Below are positions 33,586-42,237 of a stretch of DNA of 64,000 nucleotides, piece after piece; positions within the stretch are counted from its first letter, which is position 1, and every line of letters begins with the position of its first letter. The DNA is from JAAXHB01 sp965214945 (lineage in GTDB: Bacteria > Actinomycetota > Acidimicrobiia > Acidimicrobiales > Aldehydirespiratoraceae). Below the pieces are notes generated by a model. The model was not told where the DNA came from. It searched no databases and was given only the letters and a program-made list of their open reading frames with translations. A program made the translations under genes and the position numbers. The DNA lies in NCBI GenBank assembly GCA_965214945.1, contig OZ244029.1, forward strand, positions 806,001 through 870,000, read 5' to 3'.

Positions 33586-35130
33586 CTAATGCGAAACGGC
33601 GGCCTCGCTCTGGCCCGCTGCCTCCACCAGCACGGCCCGGCTGAGAGCTGTGGTGTCGTTGAATGTCGCCACGACCGCTCCGGCCACGATCACATGGACA
33701 CGTCCGGCCAATCTGATCACCTCGTCGACATCGGAGGAAACAACCAGCACCGCGTTGCCGCCTGCAACAGCCGATTCGATCTGCTGATAGATCTCGGCTC
33801 TTGCCCGCACATCGACTCCCCGTGTTGGCTCCACCAACACCAGAATGTCCGCGTCGCGCTCAAGCCATCGCCCCAGGATGACCTTCTGCTGATTGCCCCC
33901 GGAGAGGGTTTCGATGCGCTGCCTGGGGCCGCCTGGCGCTGCGATGTCGAGCTTCTTGCTCCAACGATCGAAAATTCGACGAAGCCGCGCCGATGTCAGC
34001 ACACCGCGGCGAGCGACCCGTGGCCAGGCCGCAACAGTGAGATTTTCTGCCGCTCCCAGCCCTGTTAGCAGTCCTCTCTTCTTGCGATCAGGAGACACGT
34101 AGCCGATGCCCGCAGCGATAGCAGCTCGCGGCGACGTTGGCCCGGCAGACTCGCCAACAGAAATGTTGCCGCCGTTGATCTTGCGCACTCCAAAGACGGC
34201 CTGCGCAAGCTCGACCGCTCCGCAGCCGACGCGGCCGAACAAGACGATGATCTCGCCGGATCGGACCTCGAAGCTGACGTTTCGAACCTTGTCTCCTACG
34301 CACACCTCATCGAGTGCCAACACAACATCGCCGCCCCCGCGAACGGTGTCGTAGATCGTGGCTGCAGGGCCGACGCCGGCATCACCGACCATCGCTGCAA
34401 CGATGTCGCCTCTTGAGACCTCGCTGAATGAGGTGGGCGGCAGGGCAACGTAGCCGTCACGGAATACGGCCACTCGATCAGCGAGCTCTTCGAGTTCGTC
34501 GAGGCGATGGGTGATGTAGATGATCGCCACGCCGTCCTGTCGCAGGCTTCGGATGAGGTCGAACAGGCGGTTCGCCTCTGTGTCGGAGAGAGCTGATGTT
34601 GGTTCGTCGAGAATGAGCAGGCGGGCTCGCCGCATGAGAGCCCTCACGATCTCGACCACCTGACGCTGCGCTACGCCGAGTGTTCCGACCTCAGCGTCGA
34701 TGTCGATGTCGACGCCGATCCTCGAAAGTGCTTTCGTGGCGTTCGCGCGAACCTTCGACCATCGGACAATTCCGCGGGATGCGACAAGGTCACCGAGATG
34801 GAGATTCTCGGCCACCGTGAGATCGGGCGCGTCGTTGAACTCCTGATGGATGACTCTGATACCAAGGTCATGGGCGTCCCTTGGACCGCGCAGATCCGTG
34901 ATAACACCGTCCACGTAGACGCTCCCTGCGTCAGCTGGGTACTCGCCCGACAGAATCTTGATCGCCGTTGACTTGCCGGCCCCGTTTTCTCCGAGCAGCG
35001 CTAGAACCTCGCCCCCGTGGACGTTGAGCGCGATTGCGTGGAGAACCTCCACACCGCCAAAGCTCTTGCAAATCCCTTCCAGGCGGATCTCCATCTGTTC
35101 GTCTCCTGCTGGCGCGCGACTTCCGCTCAT
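33586..35130 (-). CDS. CUT2 sugar ABC transporter, double ATPase subunit (RbsA/MglA/XylG type)
   Basis: 514 residues, two fused nucleotide-binding domains. The first has Walker A GENGAGKST and Walker B LLILDEPTSALSD; the second has signature LSGGNQQKVILGRWL and Walker B-like VLVEPTRGVDV. In the second site the usual Asp before Glu is Val (LVEP instead of LDEP), so its ATPase activity is probably weak; its Walker A is degenerate as normal for the family. The ATG overlaps the permease stop (ATGA). Last gene of the operon: dehydratase, binding protein, permease, ATPase. Confidence 0.93.
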   Translation of the reverse strand: MSGSRAPAGDEQMEIRLEGICKSFGGVEVLHAIALNVHGGEVLALLGENGAGKSTAIKILSGEYPADAGSVYVDGVITDLRGPRDAHDLGIRVIHQEFNDAPDLTVAENLHLGDLVASRGIVRWSKVRANATKALSRIGVDIDIDAEVGTLGVAQRQVVEIVRALMRRARLLILDEPTSALSDTEANRLFDLIRSLRQDGVAIIYITHRLDELEELADRVAVFRDGYVALPPTSFSEVSRGDIVAAMVGDAGVGPAATIYDTVRGGGDVVLALDEVCVGDKVRNVSFEVRSGEIIVLFGRVGCGAVELAQAVFGVRKINGGNISVGESAGPTSPRAAIAAGIGYVSPDRKKRGLLTGLGAAENLTVAAWPRVARRGVLTSARLRRIFDRWSKKLDIAAPGGPRQRIETLSGGNQQKVILGRWLERDADILVLVEPTRGVDVRARAEIYQQIESAVAGGNAVLVVSSDVDEVIRLAGRVHVIVAGAVVATFNDTTALSRAVLVEAAGQSEAAVSH

Positions 35131-36149
35131 GTCTCGCCGGCGATCTTGAGCCTGATCTGGTCGAGCGCAACAGCGAGGATCAGCACTGCGCCTCGAGCAA
35201 TGTCTTGCCAGAAAGACGATACGTTGATGAGGGTCAATCCGTTGTTTAGCGTGCCGATGATGAACACGCCGAGCGCGGCGCCGATGATGCTGCCACGGCC
35301 CCCGGCAAGGCTGGCCCCTCCCAGCACTACCGCCGCGACAACGGACAACTCAAGCCCGAGCGCCGCGTTCGGCGATGCGGCGCGCAACTGTGACGTGAGA
35401 ATCAACCCGGCGAAGGCCGCTGCGAAGCCCGACGCGACAAACAGCAGGAAGATGTTTCGTCGCACCGAAATACCGGCAAGCCGGGCTGCCTGTGGGTTGG
35501 ACCCAAGTGCGTACACCGACCGACCAAAGACCGTGAACCGCATGGCGAGTCCGGCTACGGCCACAACGAGGATGAAGATGGCGACTTGGGTTGGAATACC
35601 GACGATCTCGCCGCTGCCGAGCCACCGGAACCCTTCGATGCGGATCGTCTGGCCATTGGAGATCAGCCGGGCTGCGCCTCGAAAGATGGAGAACCCTCCC
35701 AAGGTCACGATCAGCGAGTTCACTCCGAGCCATGTCACCAGTGCGCCATTGGTGGCACCGATCGCGAGGCCCAACAGCAGAGTAAGGACGACACCGATAG
35801 CCAACGATCCTCCATCGGCGAATTCGGCCATCCAGATCCCCGAGAGCGCGGCGAGCGACCCGACTGAGAGGTCGACATTGCCTGAGATCACCAGCATTGC
35901 TTGCGGTGCAGCCAGGATCCCCAACACTGCGACCGACAGCAGGATGTTCCGGAGGTTGTTGGTGGTGAAGAAGACTTCGCTGCGTGCCGTGAAGTAGGCG
36001 ACAAGCGCCACAAGGAACACGACGAGTACGAACTCAGGAGGGCTTGTGGCTACGCGTTGTCGCCAGTTCCGGCTCACCAGAGACATCGGCTCAGGCGAGA
36101 GCGACATCGGCTCAGGCGAGGTGTTAGGGGTGTTTGCGTCGGCAGTCAT
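35127..36149 (-). CDS. CUT2 sugar ABC transporter permease (RbsC/AraH type)
   Basis: 340 residues from ATG 36149 with an AGGAGA site; the longer frame would cross a perfect hairpin. Multiple membrane segments typical of BPD_transp_2 permeases are visible (FVLVVFLVALVAYFTA, ILAAPQAMLVISGNVDLSVGSLAALS, SLIVTLGGFSIFRGAARLIS, VVAAVVLGGASLAGGRGS). The N-terminal tail contains SPEPMSL twice, from an 18-bp tandem repeat (36082-36120). It forms the channel with a homodimer or heterodimer partner and is energised by the downstream ATPase. Confidence 0.93.
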   Translation of the reverse strand: MTADANTPNTSPEPMSLSPEPMSLVSRNWRQRVATSPPEFVLVVFLVALVAYFTARSEVFFTTNNLRNILLSVAVLGILAAPQAMLVISGNVDLSVGSLAALSGIWMAEFADGGSLAIGVVLTLLLGLAIGATNGALVTWLGVNSLIVTLGGFSIFRGAARLISNGQTIRIEGFRWLGSGEIVGIPTQVAIFILVVAVAGLAMRFTVFGRSVYALGSNPQAARLAGISVRRNIFLLFVASGFAAAFAGLILTSQLRAASPNAALGLELSVVAAVVLGGASLAGGRGSIIGAALGVFIIGTLNNGLTLINVSSFWQDIARGAVLILAVALDQIRLKIAGET

Positions 36150-36172
36150 AGTGTTGCCATTGTCTCCTGTCA

Positions 36173-36213
36173 GGGTGGGTGTGGCTGGGACTACGTCCCA
36201 GCCACACCCACCC
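36173..36213. promoter_or_regulatory. perfect 19-bp hairpin between binding-protein and permease genes
   Basis: GGGTGGGTGTGGCTGGGAC, loop TAC, then the exact complement. It lies in the gap between the solute-binding protein stop (36242) and the permease ATG (36149). Such hairpins in sugar ABC operons protect the upstream binding-protein mRNA and lower permease and ATPase expression. The lack of a T-run argues against a full terminator. Confidence 0.75.
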
Positions 36214-36241
36214 AACCTGGAGGGTCAGTTTGGATCCGCTT

Positions 36242-37417
36242 CTACCCGGCCGGGTAGTACTGGTCGATGCCGGCAGCATCGAGGAACAGGTGGTCCACCA
36301 GCAGCGGGTCTTCGACAGTTTCACCGTTCATCATGGCAATGATGTTCGGTATCAGGATCTCACCGTAGAGTTCGGGGAAGTAGCCCGTAGAACCCAGGTA
36401 GTCGGGATTCTCCCGAACCACATCGTGGACGCTGGAATCGGCACCCTGGCTGGCGAAGATGACCTGACCCTCACGGCCTGCTTCTTCCACCGCAGCCAAG
36501 AAGCCGAGACAGGAATCATCGTTGATGCACAAGGCGATGACCTGGTCGGCATTAGGGTTCGCAGTGAGCCAATCGCGGCCCTTCTCAAACCCGGGATCGA
36601 GACGGTCGGCGTCGAGCCGGGTGATGATCGAACCTGCTTCGTCAGGGTCCCAATCCTCGAAATCGCCGAGGTTCAGATCGCCACACACCGACTGCACACC
36701 GCGGATGCCGCCATTGAGACGGTCGATGTTGACTTGCCCGACACCGAAGCCCTCAAAGGTGACGATGGCGTCGACCTCACAGCCCCAGCGGGAGTCTGCC
36801 TCCGCGCCGGCGGCCTGGCCGGCAACCTCACCAGCAAACCCGTTGTCGGCGCCCATGAACACCGCACACGACGGATGCGCGATGTCGATAGCGATCACCG
36901 GCCGATCACCGATGGCGTCGCAGACGGCTTCTTCGGCGGCGCTGTCGACCTGGAATTCGATCACCGCATCAACGCCTTGAGTGTCGAACAGGCGCGCATT
37001 GTCCAACGCGATCGACCCGTCCAAGGCGTTGTCAGCGTTGAGGATCTCCACGTTGCACAGGTCAGCGACACGCTCGATGCCTTCGCGAACCGATACCGCG
37101 AAAGGCACTGACTCGCCGAGGTTGGCGAACCCTACCGTTCGACCCTCGCCGTCTTGGCCTTCGCACAGCGGATCCAACGCCGGCGCAGCATCACCCGCCG
37201 GTGCAGCATCACCATCATCTGACGACGAGGAATCGTCACCACCAGCCGACGCCGGCGCATCGTCACCACCATCCGACGACGGGGAATCGTCTGATGCCGT
37301 GTCGTCATCGTCGTCACCGCATGCTGCTGCGATAAGCGCGAAGACAGCGAGCAGTGCAAGGAGAAGTCGCCAGTGTCTGTGCTGACGCCTTTGTCGTTTG
37401 TCCGCTTGTAGTTCCAT
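36242..37417 (-). CDS. CUT2 sugar ABC transporter substrate-binding lipoprotein
   Basis: 391 residues. The signal sequence ends in LIAAACGDD, so Cys33 is the lipid anchor. A long Asp/Ser/Ala/Gly linker (about 34-80) precedes a type-1 periplasmic-binding domain (VGFANLGESVPFAVSVREGIER, NVEILNADNALD, ADQVIALCINDDSCLGFLAAV). It is preceded by AAGGAGGG and follows an enolase-superfamily gene by 31 bp. It delivers a sugar or sugar acid to the downstream permease; the exact ligand is not readable. Several Cys in the domain may form disulfides. Confidence 0.92.
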   Translation of the reverse strand: MELQADKRQRRQHRHWRLLLALLAVFALIAAACGDDDDDTASDDSPSSDGGDDAPASAGGDDSSSSDDGDAAPAGDAAPALDPLCEGQDGEGRTVGFANLGESVPFAVSVREGIERVADLCNVEILNADNALDGSIALDNARLFDTQGVDAVIEFQVDSAAEEAVCDAIGDRPVIAIDIAHPSCAVFMGADNGFAGEVAGQAAGAEADSRWGCEVDAIVTFEGFGVGQVNIDRLNGGIRGVQSVCGDLNLGDFEDWDPDEAGSIITRLDADRLDPGFEKGRDWLTANPNADQVIALCINDDSCLGFLAAVEEAGREGQVIFASQGADSSVHDVVRENPDYLGSTGYFPELYGEILIPNIIAMMNGETVEDPLLVDHLFLDAAGIDQYYPAG

Positions 37418-37448
37418 TGGATTCCCTCCTTAGTTGTGGGGTTTTCGT

Positions 37449-38567
37449 TCAGGAGCTGTGTGCTCCTGAGGCGATCTGGTGCGCCGCGATGTAGTCCTCG
37501 TCGAGTTGCCAGCCGAGTCCAGGTCGCTCCGACAAGACATAGGAGCCGTCAACGAGCTGTGGCGGGTTGGCGACCAGGTTGTGCCAGATGGGGTCCCGTT
37601 CGGGCCAGAACATCTCCACGAACGTTCCGTTGGGGATTCCGGCCAACAGGTGCAACGCCACCTGCGGTTCCTCGTGGTGCGCCATCTGGACGCCGTAGGC
37701 GAGTGACATTGCAGCAACCCGGCGCCATTCGGTCGGACCGCCAGACCATGAGCTGTCGAAGTTGCAGAAATCGATGGCCCCGCTCGCCATAAGCTCACGA
37801 CAACCGCCCGCGGAGAACTCGGTTTGGCCGGCGCAGACCGAGACGCTGGCGAGAGTCCGCACGTCCCGCATCGCCGTGCGGTCGATGTCCCACCGGCACG
37901 GTTCCTCGAACCAGTAGAGGTCGTCGTCGGCTGCACGCCTGGCGAACTCAACGGCGTCAGGCACGGTCCACCCCTGGTTTGCGTCCGCCATCAACACGAG
38001 ATCGTCGCCGGCTACGGCTCTGGCCCTCGCAAGACGGGCCGCGTCCTCGCTCGGAGTTTCCCCGCCGACCTTGAACTTCATTCCGGCGACTCCCCAGTCG
38101 AGGAGTCGCTCGACCTCTTCCTCGATCGATAGCTCCGAGCCGTAATACCCGCCGATCACCGAGGTCGGAACTCGATCGCGGAAGCCTCCCCACAGCCGCC
38201 AGAGCGGTTGGGAGAGGCTCTTGCCCACTGCGTCCCACACAGCGGTATCGACGCCTGCGGTGGCCACGAGACCGATGCGACGGTCTCGAAGGATGTCGAA
38301 GGTGGCTGCCCTGCAGGAGTCCCACAGGCGCTCGACCGCGAAGAGTTCTTCACCGATCAGTTTCGGCTTCAGCTCATTGTGGATGACGCCTTCGATCTCC
38401 GCGAGCGTGGCGTCCTCATCGCCTGCGTAAGCCTCGCCGACTACCCCGTTGCCGCAAGTGATCCTGACGATGATCGTCGACCTGTGCGTCATCGAGTAGT
38501 TGCTGCCGGCGAAGCGTCGGGCCAACGGAACGCGAATTGCGGTCGTCGTGAGGTCGACGATCCGCAC
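37449..38567 (-). CDS. enolase-superfamily sugar-acid dehydratase 1 (mandelate racemase/muconate lactonizing group)
   Basis: About 372 residues from GTG 38567 (VRIVDLTTTAIRVPLA, the usual family start). The longer frame would cover an operator-like palindrome. The barrel shows the Lys motif MKFKVGG, metal ligands in LMADANQGW and YWFEEPCRW, then CAGQTEFS and the late MAHHEEPQ region. Such enzymes dehydrate aldonic acids (fuconate, rhamnonate, galactonate types) to 2-keto-3-deoxy acids. It is first in the ABC transporter operon. Substrate specificity cannot be set from sequence alone. Confidence 0.88.
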   Translation of the reverse strand: MRIVDLTTTAIRVPLARRFAGSNYSMTHRSTIIVRITCGNGVVGEAYAGDEDATLAEIEGVIHNELKPKLIGEELFAVERLWDSCRAATFDILRDRRIGLVATAGVDTAVWDAVGKSLSQPLWRLWGGFRDRVPTSVIGGYYGSELSIEEEVERLLDWGVAGMKFKVGGETPSEDAARLARARAVAGDDLVLMADANQGWTVPDAVEFARRAADDDLYWFEEPCRWDIDRTAMRDVRTLASVSVCAGQTEFSAGGCRELMASGAIDFCNFDSSWSGGPTEWRRVAAMSLAYGVQMAHHEEPQVALHLLAGIPNGTFVEMFWPERDPIWHNLVANPPQLVDGSYVLSERPGLGWQLDEDYIAAHQIASGAHSS

Positions 38568-38617
38568 ACTGCCGGCAGCGGCCACGGTCTTGCTCTCGTC
38601 GCGGTGATCGATCAACG

Positions 38618-38641
38618 GCAAACGCTCCCGGAATCGTTTCC
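38618..38641. promoter_or_regulatory. LacI-type operator before the dehydratase-ABC operon
   Basis: GCAAACGCTCCCGGAATCGTTTCC, an imperfect match to the regulon palindrome with the CCGG centre kept. It lies about 50 bp upstream of the GTG 38567 start and supports that start. Confidence 0.55.
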
Positions 38642-38660
38642 AGCCAGGATAAGCCTCTGT

Positions 38661-38778
38661 GCCCCTAAGCGTCAAGCGTGCCCCCGAGCGTCAAGCCGTA
38701 ACCCAAGCGTCAAGCCGTAAGTTGTCGGATCTGGGAGCCGGGAAGTGTCGGATCTGGAAGCCGTGAGTTGTCGGATCT
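38661..38778. repeat. two families of short degenerate tandem repeats
   Basis: Three ~19-20-bp units around AAGCGTCAAGCCGT (38661-38718), then three ~22-24-bp units around AGTTGTCGGATCTGGGAGCCG (from 38720). The last unit runs directly into the operator at 38779. They occupy the divergent promoter region between the two dehydratase genes. Confidence 0.8.
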
Positions 38779-38802
38779 GGAATCGTTACCGGTAATGATT
38801 CC
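38779..38802. promoter_or_regulatory. LacI-type operator before dehydratase 2
   Basis: GGAATCGTTACCGGTAATGATTCC, the most symmetric of the set. It sits about 80 bp before the GTG start at 38883, where it could cover a promoter. Confidence 0.7.
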
Positions 38803-38882
38803 AGCAATGCCCGTTTGCAGCACTGCCCGACGAACATTGCCCGACGATTGCAGCACTGACCCAAGCAACAGGATGTACGCCC

Positions 38883-40007
38883 GTGCCATCGATCACTTCT
38901 ATCGAAGCCATCCCGGTCGCCTACCCCGAACCGAACGACGATTACGCCACCCGTCACCTGTGCCTTGTCCGCCTCCGTGACGACCAGGGCCACGAGGGCT
39001 GGGGCGAGGCGGTCACCATGTGGCCAGAGGCCAGCGCTGCTGTCGCGCTGCTAATAGATGCCCTGGCGCCAATCGTGATCAACAGCGACGCCGAGGACAA
39101 CCAGGCCATGTGGGAGCGCCTCATCGATCACACCTGGTGGTACGGCCGCGGCGGCCTGGCGAGCATGGCCGTGGCCGCAATCGACATCGCAGCGTGGGAC
39201 CTCCGAGGCCAAGTGGAAGGCAAGCCGCTCGTCGACTTGCTCGGAGGCACACACCACGACAGCCTCCCTGTGATCGCTAGCGGCCATGCCACCATGGAAT
39301 CGATGGACGAACTGGTCCATGCCGTGGCCGGCTGGGTCGGGGATCTCAGCGGAGTCAAGGTCGGTTTCGGCAAACGAGGCAAAGCCCGCCTCGGATACGA
39401 ACACGACCGAGACGTTGCGTTCGTTCAGGGACTGCGTCGCGCCCTCGGCTCTGACAAGCTCATCATGATCGACATAGGCCACGCCGTCAGCTGGGACGTA
39501 GGCACTGCTATCCGGCGCGCTCAGGCCTTCGACGACTACGACATCGCTTGGCTCGAAGAGCCGCTGGGGTGGCACGATCCAGAGGGATATAAGTCTCTGC
39601 GCAGCCGAACCCGAGCGCGGATCGCCTACGGCGAGCGCGAGTGGACCCACGAAGGCGTCGAGCGGATCCTTCAGACCGGGACCGTCGATGTCGTTGGGCT
39701 TGACCCGGGCCGAGCAGAAGGCATCACCGGGTTCGTTCGCTCCGGACAGCTAGTCCTCGACCACGGGTGCATCCTGAACGCTCACGCATGGTCATCGGCG
39801 ATCGTCACCGCCGCCAGTCTCGCCGCCAGCCTTTGCAGTCCCGCTACTTGGGTATTCGAGATGAAGCCACTCGAGAACCCGATGCAGCATCAACTGGTCA
39901 GTGAGCCCATTGCCGTCGCCAACGGCCACATCAAAGCGCTCGACGCGCCGGGACTCGGTATCACCGTGGATCCCGATGTAGTCGAACGCTTCCGCTTCGA
40001 TACCTAG
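38883..40007 (+). CDS. enolase-superfamily sugar-acid dehydratase 2
   Basis: 374 residues, GTG start with AGGA 8-9 nt upstream. Typical capping domain (SITSIEAIPVAYPEPNDDY) and barrel: GVKVGFGK, LIMIDIGHAVSWD, IAWLEEPLGWHDP, ARIAYGEREWTHEG and ILNAHAWSS, which holds a late His. The second metal residue region reads MIDIGHA rather than the more common D-x-N, so it belongs to a different subgroup from dehydratase 1. It probably acts on a related or epimeric acid in the same pathway. An operator lies upstream. Confidence 0.88.
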   Translation: MPSITSIEAIPVAYPEPNDDYATRHLCLVRLRDDQGHEGWGEAVTMWPEASAAVALLIDALAPIVINSDAEDNQAMWERLIDHTWWYGRGGLASMAVAAIDIAAWDLRGQVEGKPLVDLLGGTHHDSLPVIASGHATMESMDELVHAVAGWVGDLSGVKVGFGKRGKARLGYEHDRDVAFVQGLRRALGSDKLIMIDIGHAVSWDVGTAIRRAQAFDDYDIAWLEEPLGWHDPEGYKSLRSRTRARIAYGEREWTHEGVERILQTGTVDVVGLDPGRAEGITGFVRSGQLVLDHGCILNAHAWSSAIVTAASLAASLCSPATWVFEMKPLENPMQHQLVSEPIAVANGHIKALDAPGLGITVDPDVVERFRFDT

Positions 40008-40075
40008 TGACCCGTATCGGCTGGTTCTCGTATCGGCTGGTCGAAGCCGTCCTATAGCCGGCAGCACTTCCCTGC

Positions 40076-40216
40076 GCCGGTAGGACTTCCCTTCGGTAGT
40101 GCTTGCCTATCTGCCGGTAGTGGTAGTACTTGCCTACAGCCGGTAGGACTTCCCTTCGGTAGTGCTTGCCTATCTGCCGGTAGTGGTAGTACTTGCCTAC
40201 AGCCGGTAGTACTTCC
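40076..40216. repeat. 63-bp tandem repeat derived from the tail of the amidohydrolase gene
   Basis: Two near-perfect 63-bp copies start at 40076 and 40139, and a third partial copy (40202-40216) is the true 3' end of the amidohydrolase gene, including its stop. Each copy carries the sequence for KYYRL plus stop. Between 40010 and 40076 there are more diverged pieces (CGTATCGGCTGGT twice, GCCGGCAGCACTTCCC). Confidence 0.85.
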
Positions 40217-41069
40217 TGGCATTGCCGCTGAACAGCGCTGTCCGCTCGGCTTCGGAGAAGTCGCTCAGAAGCTCATGGTAGGCGTCGACAACATCGGTGT
40301 AGCTGGAGAACAGCCGGTCGATGGGCCAGTTGGTGGCCATCATGCACCGGTCCACGCCGAATGCGTCGATGCTCTCGAGGACCCAGGGGCGAAGGGAGTC
40401 GACCGTCCAGCGCTGGTCGCGCATCCCGAGGCCCGACACCTTGCAGACTGCGTTGTCCGCGCCGGCCAGGGTCCGCATTCCCTCCTTCCAGTTCGCGAAA
40501 TACTCGTCATCGCGCTCTTGGGGGAAGCCCGCATGACCCAAGATCAGCACCACGTTGGGGTATTTCTCCGCGAGGTCACGGGCCTTGCCCATGTTCTCCC
40601 AGTAGCAGTCGAGATCGTATGAGAGGCCGAACTTCTCGAGCAGTCCGTAGCCACGATGGAAAGCCGGGTCGACGAGGTAGTCGCCTTCACCGAAGTCACG
40701 GATGCCGCGGATCTGCCCGTAGGCAGCGTGACGTTCGAGCGTTGCCTCGACGTCCGGTGCCTGCATCCGCGCATCGCCAACGATCGCCAGCGGAAGAACA
40801 CCGCGATCGTGTTGAGCCTGGATCCACTTCGTTTCCTCGACCGGATCGTCGCTGCCGATCGCAGCCTGGACGTGAACCGCCGCAGCCACGTCGCAGAACC
40901 TGCTCTCTGCGGCGAAGTCATCGACGATGTATCGGCGCGACTTGATGGCCTCGATGTTGCCGATAAGCGGGTGGTCGAGGCCTGGCTCAAGCCACGACCA
41001 TGTCAACGTCGGATGATCGAAATCGAAGAAATGCACGTGAGCGTCGATGAATTCAATGCGCTCAGCCAT
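40197..41069 (-). CDS. amidohydrolase-2 family protein (COG3618, lactonase candidate)
   Basis: About 290 residues from ATG 41069; the longer frame would enter an operator-like site. Metal motif IDAHVHFFDF at the start, then RGIRDFGEGD, VVLILGHAGFP (His ligand) and MMATNWPIDRLF (Asp region), as in L-rhamnono- or L-fuconolactonases and related amidohydrolases. In this cluster it would open a sugar lactone formed by one of the dehydrogenases. Its last codons are the source of the downstream tandem repeats. Confidence 0.88.
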   Translation of the reverse strand: MAERIEFIDAHVHFFDFDHPTLTWSWLEPGLDHPLIGNIEAIKSRRYIVDDFAAESRFCDVAAAVHVQAAIGSDDPVEETKWIQAQHDRGVLPLAIVGDARMQAPDVEATLERHAAYGQIRGIRDFGEGDYLVDPAFHRGYGLLEKFGLSYDLDCYWENMGKARDLAEKYPNVVLILGHAGFPQERDDEYFANWKEGMRTLAGADNAVCKVSGLGMRDQRWTVDSLRPWVLESIDAFGVDRCMMATNWPIDRLFSSYTDVVDAYHELLSDFSEAERTALFSGNARKYYRL

Positions 41070-41109
41070 AGCCCGTCCCTTTGCTTCCAGCTTCTGTTTC
41101 CAACCTCCA

Positions 41110-41133
41110 GGAATCGTTCCTGGAATCCTTTCC
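41110..41133. promoter_or_regulatory. LacI-type operator before the amidohydrolase gene
   Basis: GGAATCGTTCCTGGAATCCTTTCC; left half perfect, right half with two differences from consensus. It lies about 40 bp upstream of ATG 41069. Confidence 0.6.
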
Positions 41134-41202
41134 AATATATCAAAGCGGGTCACTGGATAGCAAGGTGGGTCGCTGGTGACAAAGGCGACCGCAATTCGGC
41201 GG

Positions 41203-42237
41203 TTACGGATCCTCGGTCAGAAGCACGCTGCGGAGCACTCTGCTGTGACGCAAGTCGTCGAGGGCCTGTTCGGCTTCCTCCAACGGCCGCTGTGAATCGA
41301 TCAGGTGGTCGGTGCGAACTGCACCCGCAATGTAGAGATCTACCACCGCCGAGATTTCCGCGGGAGTGAAGCCACGCGAACCCATCAGCGAAAGTTCCCG
41401 CCAGATGAGGTCCGTGGCACGAACCGGGAAGCTGTCGAGCGCGGCCCCCACGAAAACGACCCGTCCGCCGGGACGCGCCATTGCCACCGCCAGCCGGTCC
41501 TGAGCCGCTGAGCCCACGCACTGCAGCACAACGTCGGGGCCGTCACCGGTGATCTGAGCGACCTTCGCGGCGACATCGCCTTCGGCACGAACGACAGCGG
41601 ACGCCCCCAGATCTTCGGCAAGTTCGAGCTTGGCATCAGACCGGCTGATCGCAACGACATCTGCTCCCATGTAGGCCCCGAGCTGAACTGCATTCGAGCC
41701 CACACCGCCGACCCCGATCACGACGAGTTGCTCCCCCGCTTGGAGGCCAGCTATAGCGGTGAGCGCGTGATAGGGCGTGGCAACGGCATCGGTGAGCACA
41801 GCAAGGCTCGCAGGATCGATCGGCGACGAGGGTTGAATCAGAGTGTCAGCGGGGCGAATGATGTAGTCGGCGAAAGCCCCGTCGCAATCGACTCCCATGC
41901 GACGAACTGACGGCCCCAGGTTCGGTCGGCCCGAACACACATACGCTGAGTCAGGATCGTTCTCGATGTAATAGAGCGCGACTTGGTCGCCGACCGAGAA
42001 CTCTTCAACTCCGGGACCCACTTGTTCCACACGACCGGACGCCTCATGACCCGGAACAACAGGGAACTTGTCGTCACCGAAGCCGCCTTCGATGAGAAAC
42101 AGGTCTGATCCGCATACTCCGCAGGCCTCGACCCGCACGAGCGCCTGGCCCTCGCTCGGTGAGCCCCACTCTCGATGCTCGAAATGAAGCGGTGCTCCCA
42201 CGGATCGGGCGGTGAGCACCCGGCCTGTCCGCTCCAT
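41203..42237 (-). CDS. zinc-type alcohol/polyol dehydrogenase (MDR superfamily)
   Basis: 344 residues. The GroES-like half has CGVCGSD (catalytic zinc Cys) and PGHEASGRV; the Rossmann half has VIGVGGVGSNAVQLGAYMGA. The usual four-Cys structural zinc lobe is missing (DSAYVCSGRPNLG has one Cys), as in some sorbitol/threonine-dehydrogenase relatives. The start overlaps the SDR 1 stop by one base (TGATG), so the two are coupled. It likely oxidises a sugar alcohol, sugar or keto-acid intermediate. Confidence 0.92.
   Translation of the reverse strand: MERTGRVLTARSVGAPLHFEHREWGSPSEGQALVRVEACGVCGSDLFLIEGGFGDDKFPVVPGHEASGRVEQVGPGVEEFSVGDQVALYYIENDPDSAYVCSGRPNLGPSVRRMGVDCDGAFADYIIRPADTLIQPSSPIDPASLAVLTDAVATPYHALTAIAGLQAGEQLVVIGVGGVGSNAVQLGAYMGADVVAISRSDAKLELAEDLGASAVVRAEGDVAAKVAQITGDGPDVVLQCVGSAAQDRLAVAMARPGGRVVFVGAALDSFPVRATDLIWRELSLMGSRGFTPAEISAVVDLYIAGAVRTDHLIDSQRPLEEAEQALDDLRHSRVLRSVLLTEDP

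Noticed and set aside
40076..40216. CRISPR-like array
   Set aside because: Units are contiguous 63-bp tandem copies without distinct spacers, and they derive from the adjacent gene tail; no cas gene is present.
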